From DASUPK01 sp963743575 (lineage in GTDB: Bacteria; Actinomycetota; Thermoleophilia; Solirubrobacterales; 70-9): a stretch of DNA of 64,000 bases. Where the stretch lies: positions 1,116,001 through 1,180,000 of the forward strand of contig CAVUQC010000007.1 of the NCBI GenBank assembly GCA_963743575.1, read 5' to 3'. Positions within the stretch are counted from its first letter, which is position 1. The number at the start of each line of letters is the position of its first letter. Position numbers and translations under genes: made by a program. Below, piece after piece: positions 58,668-64,000 of the stretch. A model generated the notes under the pieces. The model was not told the DNA's origin, ran no database searches, and saw only the letters and a program-made list of their open reading frames with translations.

Positions 58668-59105
58668 CTAGGGCGACTCACAGAGCACGTAGACGGTGAA
58701 CTGGGTCGTCGACGGAGAATCGTTGCCGACGAAGACGTGCCATCCAGTCGGTACGCCTGCGCCATTCAGCTCCGGCCGGCTGCCATCGATTCTGCCGAAG
58801 CTGGCCTGGGCCGCATAGCCGCCGCCGACCGCCTTCTCGCTCCCGACGCAGCTGGCGAGCGCGTCACCGGCAGCCCCGCTGTTGATGGGACCGGTGGTGG
58901 CGGTTCGCTGAACCACGGTGGTCTTGAACTGGACGGGCTTCTTCTTTTTCTTCTTCGAGACCTGGGCTGCCGCAAACTGCTTTGCGACTTCCTTCTTCAC
59001 CAGGCTCTGCAGCGAGGGGCCACCTAGTGCGGGCGAGACTGCGAGCAGCGCCCCTATCACCCCAAGTGCGATCCCGGTCTGTATCCAGCCAGGTCTTCTC
59101 CTCAT
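58668..59105 (-). CDS. Secreted protein with internal lysine run, function unknown
   Basis: A 145-residue exported protein. Signal peptide to about residue 29 (LLAVSPALGG), a short helical stretch SLQSLVKKEVAKQF, six lysines at 51-56, and then a beta-rich domain with two cysteines (LASCVGSEKAVGGGY, VYVLCESP). GGGAGG 7 bases upstream sets the ATG. Similar SLxxLVKKEVAK openings are common in exported proteins of this lineage, from memory. No enzymatic motif. Confidence 0.72.
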   Translation of the reverse strand: MRRRPGWIQTGIALGVIGALLAVSPALGGPSLQSLVKKEVAKQFAAAQVSKKKKKKPVQFKTTVVQRTATTGPINSGAAGDALASCVGSEKAVGGGYAAQASFGRIDGSRPELNGAGVPTGWHVFVGNDSPSTTQFTVYVLCESP

Positions 59106-59127
59106 TTGAAACCTCCCATATAAGTAA

Positions 59128-59145
59128 GGCTCGCTTGCGCGAGCC
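59128..59145 (-). terminator. Hairpin between the SnoaL-like and secreted-protein genes
   Basis: GGCTCGC-TTGC-GCGAGCC; on the minus strand it is followed by TTACTTATAT. It can terminate the SnoaL-like transcript just upstream of the next gene's ribosome site. Confidence 0.55.
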
Positions 59146-59269
59146 GGCGGGGCTCCTCAAGAAATCCGCCACACGACACCACCCCTCCTCGCCTGGCCGG
59201 GCGATCCTAACCGCGCCGAGAGCTGCCCGGCATGCAGCGTTGCCTGGGCCCCGGCAAACTCGCCTCGGT

Positions 59270-59677
59270 TCAGCCCGGCTCCCCTAGCCCCGCGGCCTTC
59301 CGGGCGGCCGCGCGATCCATGAAGCCCTGCATCCGCGTTACCCGTCCTTCGTGCACGGTGAGGACGGCCGCCGTCTCACCCTCCAGCTCGACCCCACTGC
59401 CCTTGCCGCGCAGGTGCTCTCGCAGCAGGACCACCACCTGATCGCCTGCATCGAGGAACTTCTCGGGCTCGATGCGGCGCTCCTCCCACGCCTCGCCGTC
59501 CTTCTCGTACTCCTGGATCACCTCGGCGAGGCCGCGGGTGATGCGGCCCTCCTCGACGCCGCCGACGGTCCCGTGCAACTCGATCTCGGGGTCCATCAGC
59601 TCCGCGACTCGCGGCCAATCCTCTCGCACGCCGGCGTCCAGGAAGGACTTGACGACGTTGATGTTCTCCTCCGACAC
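59270..59677 (-). CDS. SnoaL-like (NTF2-fold) protein
   Basis: A 135-residue protein of the SnoaL/ketosteroid-isomerase-like fold: VVKSFLDAGVREDWPRVAELMDPEIELHGTVGG, a Asp/Glu-lined pocket pattern, and FLDAGDQVVVLLREHLRGKGSG. Such proteins are small ligand-binding or isomerase enzymes; the substrate is unknown. GTG start at 59677. Repeat D lies between its start and the stop of Kgd. Confidence 0.82.
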   Translation of the reverse strand: MSEENINVVKSFLDAGVREDWPRVAELMDPEIELHGTVGGVEEGRITRGLAEVIQEYEKDGEAWEERRIEPEKFLDAGDQVVVLLREHLRGKGSGVELEGETAAVLTVHEGRVTRMQGFMDRAAARKAAGLGEPG

Positions 59678-59702
59678 CCCCGCCAGTATCCCAGGAGGAC
59701 TG

Positions 59703-59743
59703 GCTTCGCCCTTCGCTCCAAGGCGGAGCGGCCTGGTGGCCGC
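59703..59743 (+). repeat. Dispersed repeat, partial copy D
   Basis: Matches positions 56-96 of copy A at about 36 of 41 bases: GCTTCGCCCTTCGCTCCAAG through GTGGCCGC. The left half of the unit is absent. Its right end touches the TAG stop of the Kgd gene. Confidence 0.65.
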
Positions 59744-62700
59744 TACGCCGGATCCGCGCGGCCCATCAGGGCCGTGAGGACGATTCGCTCCTGCTCCTTG
59801 GTGTGCGCGACCGCGTAGCCCTCGCCGGGGCTCGCGCGCGGCGGCCGGCCGATGTAGCCGAGCTCAACGTCCTCGGGGAGCAGCTCGGGCATGCGCCGCT
59901 GCATCACCGACCAGGCGCCCATGTTCCGCGGCTCCTCCTGGACCCAGACGATCTCCTTCAGGCTCGGGTAGCTCGCGATCAGGTCGGTGAGCTGCTCCTT
60001 GGCGAATGGATAGAGGAGCTCGGCGCGAGCGATCGCGACGTTCTCGATCTCCTCGCGCTTCGGGGCGGCGTCGATGTCGTAGTAGATCTTGCCGCTGCAG
60101 AGGACGAGCCGCTCGACCTTGTCCTTGCGGCCCTCGGCATGCGGGTCGTCGAGCACGAACTCGAAGGAGCCGGTGGTCAGGTCCTCGAGCGTGGAGGTCG
60201 CGCGCGGCAGCCGCAGGAGGCCCTTCGGCGTGAAGACCACCATTGGCCTGGCCTTCTGGATGTGGGCCTGGCGCCGCAGCAGATGGAAGTACTGCGCAGC
60301 CGTTGAGGGATTGGCGATCCGGATGTTGCCCTCGGCAGCGAGCTGGATGAAGCGCTCGATCCGGGCGCTCGAGTGCTCGGGGCCGGCACCCTCGTAGCCA
60401 TGGGGAAGCAGGAGCGTCAGGCGAGAGGTCTGGCCCCACTTCGCCTCGGCCGAGACGATGAAGCTGTCAATGATCACCTGCGCCGAGTTGCCGAAGTCGC
60501 CGAACTGGGCCTCCCAGAGGATCAGGCTGTCCGGCGAGGCGGCGGAGTAGCCGTACTCGAAACCGACGCAGGCCGTTTCCGAAAGCGGGCTGTTGTGAAG
60601 CTCAAGCGGCGCGTTCGCTTCGGCCAGGTTCTGGATCGGCGCGTAGCGCAGCCCCGTCTTCTCGTCATGCAGGACGAGGTGCCGGTTGGAGAACGTCCCC
60701 CGCTCGGTGTCCTGGCCGGTGAAGCGGACGTGGACCTCCTCCGTCAGCATCGAAGCCAGCGCCAGGGCCTCGGCGTGGCCGAACTCGATCCCGCCCTCGT
60801 TCATCGCGTCGAGCCGCTTGGAGAGGGGCTTGCGGAGCTTGCGGTGGATTGTGAAGCTGTCCGGCACCCGGAGCAGCTCCTCGTTCAGCTTGCGGAGCCG
60901 CTCCTCGGGTACCGCCGTGTCGACGCTCGGGCTGCGCGTCCGGTCGAGCTCTCCGGTGCCGGTCGCGGTGGGGTCTGCGAAATCGCCGGACTCGATCTTG
61001 CGGCGGAGCTCGTCATGCGCCGCCTTGAGCCCCTTCTGGCGATCGTCGTTCCGCTCCTCGACCTCGTTCGGGGTGACCATGCCCTCCTTGACGAGCTCCT
61101 CGGCATAGAGCTGGCTGACCGGCGGGTGCTCCTTGATCTTCGCTGCCATCAGCGGCTGTGTGTAGGCGGGCTCGTCGGTCTCGTTGTGGCCGAAGCGGCG
61201 GTAGCCGATCACATCGATGACCACGTCGCGGCCCCAGCGCTCGCGGTAGGCCATCGCCAGACGGACGGCGGCGACGCAGGCCTCCGGGTCGTCGGCGTTC
61301 ACGTGGATGATCGGCACGTTGAAGCCCTTCGCCATGTCTCCCGCGTAGGGGGTGGAGCGGCCCTCCTCGGGGTCGGTGGTGAAGCCGATCTGGTTGTCCT
61401 GGATGATGTGGATCGTGCCGCCGGTCGCGTAGCCCTTCAGCGACTGGAGGTTGAGCGTCTCCGCCACGACCCCCTGGGCCGGGAACGCCGCGTCGCCGTG
61501 GAGCAGCACCGGGACGGCGGCCATCGGATCGTGCTCGAGCCGGCCGTTCTGCCGGCTCGTCTGGGAGGCCCGCGCGGCGCCGGTGACCACCGGGTCCACG
61601 AACTCGAGGTGGCTCGGGTTCGGATAGAGGCGGACTCCGATCTCGGAGCCGTCCCTCGTCTTGTAGAGGCCGCCGTGGCCGTAGTGGTACTTGACGTCGC
61701 CGGTGCCGCCGGTGGGGATGGCGGCGAGGGACTTGACCGCCTCGATCGCCTTGGCACCCTCGAACTCGGCCAGGATCGCCTCGACCGGACGGCCGATGTT
61801 GTGAGCGAGGACGGCGAGCCGGCCGCGATGGGCCATGCCGATGACCACATCGTGCGCGCCCTCGGTGTGCGCCATCTCGAAGACCTCGTCGAGCATCGGC
61901 ACGACTGTGTCCAGACCCTCGATCGAGAACATCTTCTGGCCGAGGTAGGCCTTCTCCAGATAGCGCTCGAAGCCGAACACCTGGATCAGCCGGTCGAGAA
62001 GGCGCTGCTTCTCCTCGGACTCGAGCGGCTTGCGGTGCCAGCCGGTCTCGATCATGTCGCGCAGCCACATGCGCTGCTGGTGCGAGGAGAGGTGTTCGAT
62101 CTGGTACGCGATCGTGCCGCAGTAGGCCTCGCGCATCCGCGGCAGCACCTCGAGCAGCGTCTCGCCCTCGACGCCGATGCGAAGGATCTCCGCCGGGATC
62201 TGCGCCATCAACTCGGGGGTCAGGTTGAGGTTCTCGGGCTGGATCGCCGGGTCGCCCTTCGGCTCGGAGCCGAGCGGGTCGAGCCGGGCCGCGAGGTGGC
62301 CATGGGTCCGATAGCCCTTGAGCAGCGAGGTCGCGGCCTGGACTCCCTGGAGGAGCTCGGTGCTGGGCCTCGCGGCGACGCTTGGGGCGGTCGGCCCGCC
62401 CGGGGCGCCCGGCGCCGCCAGCGGTGGGGCAGAGGCCGCGGCGGCGTGCGCCGAGGTGATCGGACTGGGATCGACCTCGAGCTCCCGCGCGACGGCCTCG
62501 TAGAAGTCGTCCTCGCCCTGCAGCAGCTCCTCGATCCGGCGCAGGAATGATCCGGACTCGGCCCCCTGGATCACGCGGTGGTCATACGTCGAGGTCATCG
62601 TCATCACCTTCGAGACCCCGAGCGCCTTGATCTTCTCCGGCGGAGCGTGCCTCCACTCGACCGGATAGGCGAGCGACCCGCAGGCGACGATCGTGCCCTG

Positions 62701-64000
62701 GCCCTTCAGCAGGCGCGGCACGGAGGCGACGGTCCCGAGGCCGCCCGGGTTGGTGAGGCTGATGTTGGTCCCCTGGAAGTCGTCCGCGGTGAGGCTGTTC
62801 TCCCGGGTCTTCGTGATCAACTCCTCGTAGTAGGAGTGGAAGCCCCCAAAATCGAGGCGATCCGCGCCCTTGATGCAGGGGACCAGCAGGGAGCGCTTGC
62901 CCTTGCGCTCCACGTCGACGGCGATGCCCAGGTTGACGCCGCCTGGCTCGATCACCGTGGGTTTGCCGTCGCGTTCCTCGAAGGCTCGTCCCATCACGGG
63001 CCACTCCTGCGCGGCCTTGACGATGGCCCAGGCGATCAGGTGCGTGAAGCTCACCTTCATCCCGCGCTCCTTCAGGACGGCGTTCAGGGCCTTGCGCTTG
63101 GCGTCGAGGGTGTCGACGGCCAGCTCGCGGAACGAGGTGGCCGTCGGGATCGAGCGGCTCTCGTCCATCGCCTTGGCGAGCGTGGCGGCCGGGCCTCGAA
63201 GCGGCTTGGCCTCGCCCTCGGCGGCCTTGGCGGGGGCCGCGGCACCACCTCCGCCGTTCAGGACGTCGTCCTTGGTGATCTTGCCGCCGTGGCCGCTCCC
63301 CTTGACTCCCTTGAGATCGACGCGGTTGGCCTGGGCGGCGCGGCGGGCGACGGGGGTGGCGCGGGCGTCTCGGTTGCCGGCTTCGCCATCGGATCCGCTC
63401 AAGGAGGCTGAAGCGCCCGCAGGAGCCGGCGCCGAACCGGCGTCGGTGTCAGGGGTCGCCGGCTCCGAGGACGCTTCCTCTGATGCTGGTCCCTTGGTCA
63501 TCTCGGCGAGTGGCTTGCCCACCTCGATCGTCTCATCGGGGCCAACGAGGATCTTGGTGATCATGCCGCTGGCGGGCGCGGGGACCTCGGCGTCGACCTT
63601 GTCGGTGGAGACCTCGACCACGGTGTCGCCCTCGGCGATCTGATCGCCCTCGGCGACGTGCCACTCGAGCACGGTCCCCTCGGTGACCGACTCGCCCATC
63701 TCGGGCATGACGATCTCGAGGCCCCCGCCCTCGAGGGACTTCCCGGCAGAGACCGAGGCGTCGTCCGTGGTGGCGGTGGTGGAGTCTCCGGCCCCGTTCG
63801 ACCTGGCTTCGCCATCTGAAGAAGCGACCTCGGAGGCTTCAACCTCCTTCTCCGGTGGCCCGCCGTTCGGATCGATCTCGGCCATCGGCTTGCCGACCTG
63901 GATCTCATCGTCGGGCTGCACCAGGATCTTCGTGACCGTGCCGGCGGCGGGGGCGGGGACCTCGGCGTCGACCTTGTCGGTCGAGACCTCGACCATTGTG
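59743..64000 (-). CDS. kgd: Kgd-type multifunctional 2-oxoglutarate dehydrogenase (E2-E1 fusion), 5' partial
   Basis: At least 1417 residues; the gene runs past the right edge so the N-terminus is missing. Order in the visible part: end of a lipoyl domain (lysine in STDKVD at visible residue 8), linker, a complete second lipoyl domain (residues about 92-168, lysine about 133), linker, peripheral-subunit-binding domain (TPVARRAAQANRVDLKGVKGSGHGGKI), E2 acyltransferase domain to about 490 (TSTYDHRVIQGAESG with the catalytic His), then thiamine-diphosphate E1 (GMAHRGRLAVLAHNIG, GDAAFPAQGVVAETLNLQ, IGYRRFGHNETDEP). It oxidatively decarboxylates 2-oxoglutarate in the TCA cycle. Mycobacterial Kgd has no lipoyl domain; this one has two. 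Confidence 0.95.
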   Translation of the reverse strand, partial: TMVEVSTDKVDAEVPAPAAGTVTKILVQPDDEIQVGKPMAEIDPNGGPPEKEVEASEVASSDGEARSNGAGDSTTATTDDASVSAGKSLEGGGLEIVMPEMGESVTEGTVLEWHVAEGDQIAEGDTVVEVSTDKVDAEVPAPASGMITKILVGPDETIEVGKPLAEMTKGPASEEASSEPATPDTDAGSAPAPAGASASLSGSDGEAGNRDARATPVARRAAQANRVDLKGVKGSGHGGKITKDDVLNGGGGAAAPAKAAEGEAKPLRGPAATLAKAMDESRSIPTATSFRELAVDTLDAKRKALNAVLKERGMKVSFTHLIAWAIVKAAQEWPVMGRAFEERDGKPTVIEPGGVNLGIAVDVERKGKRSLLVPCIKGADRLDFGGFHSYYEELITKTRENSLTADDFQGTNISLTNPGGLGTVASVPRLLKGQGTIVACGSLAYPVEWRHAPPEKIKALGVSKVMTMTSTYDHRVIQGAESGSFLRRIEELLQGEDDFYEAVARELEVDPSPITSAHAAAASAPPLAAPGAPGGPTAPSVAARPSTELLQGVQAATSLLKGYRTHGHLAARLDPLGSEPKGDPAIQPENLNLTPELMAQIPAEILRIGVEGETLLEVLPRMREAYCGTIAYQIEHLSSHQQRMWLRDMIETGWHRKPLESEEKQRLLDRLIQVFGFERYLEKAYLGQKMFSIEGLDTVVPMLDEVFEMAHTEGAHDVVIGMAHRGRLAVLAHNIGRPVEAILAEFEGAKAIEAVKSLAAIPTGGTGDVKYHYGHGGLYKTRDGSEIGVRLYPNPSHLEFVDPVVTGAARASQTSRQNGRLEHDPMAAVPVLLHGDAAFPAQGVVAETLNLQSLKGYATGGTIHIIQDNQIGFTTDPEEGRSTPYAGDMAKGFNVPIIHVNADDPEACVAAVRLAMAYRERWGRDVVIDVIGYRRFGHNETDEPAYTQPLMAAKIKEHPPVSQLYAEELVKEGMVTPNEVEERNDDRQKGLKAAHDELRRKIESGDFADPTATGTGELDRTRSPSVDTAVPEERLRKLNEELLRVPDSFTIHRKLRKPLSKRLDAMNEGGIEFGHAEALALASMLTEEVHVRFTGQDTERGTFSNRHLVLHDEKTGLRYAPIQNLAEANAPLELHNSPLSETACVGFEYGYSAASPDSLILWEAQFGDFGNSAQVIIDSFIVSAEAKWGQTSRLTLLLPHGYEGAGPEHSSARIERFIQLAAEGNIRIANPSTAAQYFHLLRRQAHIQKARPMVVFTPKGLLRLPRATSTLEDLTTGSFEFVLDDPHAEGRKDKVERLVLCSGKIYYDIDAAPKREEIENVAIARAELLYPFAKEQLTDLIASYPSLKEIVWVQEEPRNMGAWSVMQRRMPELLPEDVELGYIGRPPRASPGEGYAVAHTKEQERIVLTALMGRADPA

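Noticed and set aside
60373..62550. Plus-strand frame of about 725 codons opposite Kgd
   Set aside because: Shadow of the Kgd reading frame; Arg/Val/Leu-biased with no family features.

Overview
High-GC (roughly two thirds G+C), densely packed chromosomal DNA, most likely from an actinobacterium of the class Thermoleophilia (Solirubrobacterales-like). This assignment is an inference. It rests on the E2-E1 fused 2-oxoglutarate dehydrogenase (Kgd type), a SigB/SigF-type sigma factor with an RsbW/RsbV-like pair, c-di-AMP riboswitches in front of NlpC/P60-like wall hydrolases, frequent GTG/TTG starts, and several secreted proteins with lysine-rich tails. There is no sign of phage, plasmid, transposon or CRISPR; the window looks like core-type chromosome with many lineage-specific secreted proteins.

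Layout. 1-9.3 kb: cold-shock protein, tRNA-Asp, a DnaG-like membrane protein, a YbhN-type flippase-like protein, a CSLREA/beta-helix secreted protein, a polytopic glycosyltransferase-like membrane protein, two tandem S51 peptidases and a lipoprotein. 9.4-18.2 kb: ferritin, an enolase-superfamily-like protein, two paralogous secreted proteins of unknown function flanking a secreted CocE-type hydrolase, and an HxlR regulator divergent from a tautomerase / enoyl-CoA hydratase-like / alcohol dehydrogenase operon.

18.3-38.8 kb is a polyamine/amino-acid island. A four-gene coupled operon (aldehyde dehydrogenase, Orn/Lys/Arg decarboxylase, guanidino-group-modifying hydrolase, carbamoylase-family amidase) could convert arginine through agmatine and N-carbamoylputrescine to putrescine and oxidise aldehydes. 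Next come the sigma factor and, convergent with it, an operon carrying UspA, a complete PotADBC-like importer and the STAS and RsbW-like sigma regulators. An APC permease diverges from a class III aminotransferase / PucR regulator / saccharopine-dehydrogenase-like / alanine dehydrogenase set, and a succinate-semialdehyde-type dehydrogenase closes the island. Alanine dehydrogenase would regenerate pyruvate from the alanine made by a pyruvate-dependent omega-aminotransferase.

38.9-48.5 kb: three paralogous secreted SGNH-like proteins, a divergent pair of small cysteine-containing secreted paralogues, an MBOAT acyltransferase with its DUF459-like SGNH partner, and a second complete PotADBC-like importer. 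48.7-52 kb: three NlpC/P60-like wall hydrolases, two behind c-di-AMP riboswitches and the third apparently starting at CTG, with two related palindromes in their promoter regions. 52-64 kb: a secreted alpha/beta hydrolase, aconitase, an ACT-domain protein, small membrane and secreted proteins, a SnoaL-like protein, and the Kgd-type E2-E1 fusion, which runs off the right edge.

The strongest candidates for something undescribed are: (1) a dispersed ~96-bp structured repeat with compensatory base changes between copies, usually placed right behind stop codons; (2) the agmatine-to-putrescine route that would use non-standard enzyme families; (3) a DnaG/TOPRIM-derived membrane protein that has lost the catalytic TOPRIM glutamate; (4) the TGTGAG-N6-CTCACA palindromes shared by wall-hydrolase promoters. 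Gaps over 300 bases (23418-23876, 49328-49685, 50256-50575) hold repeats, riboswitches, hairpins and a promoter, listed separately.
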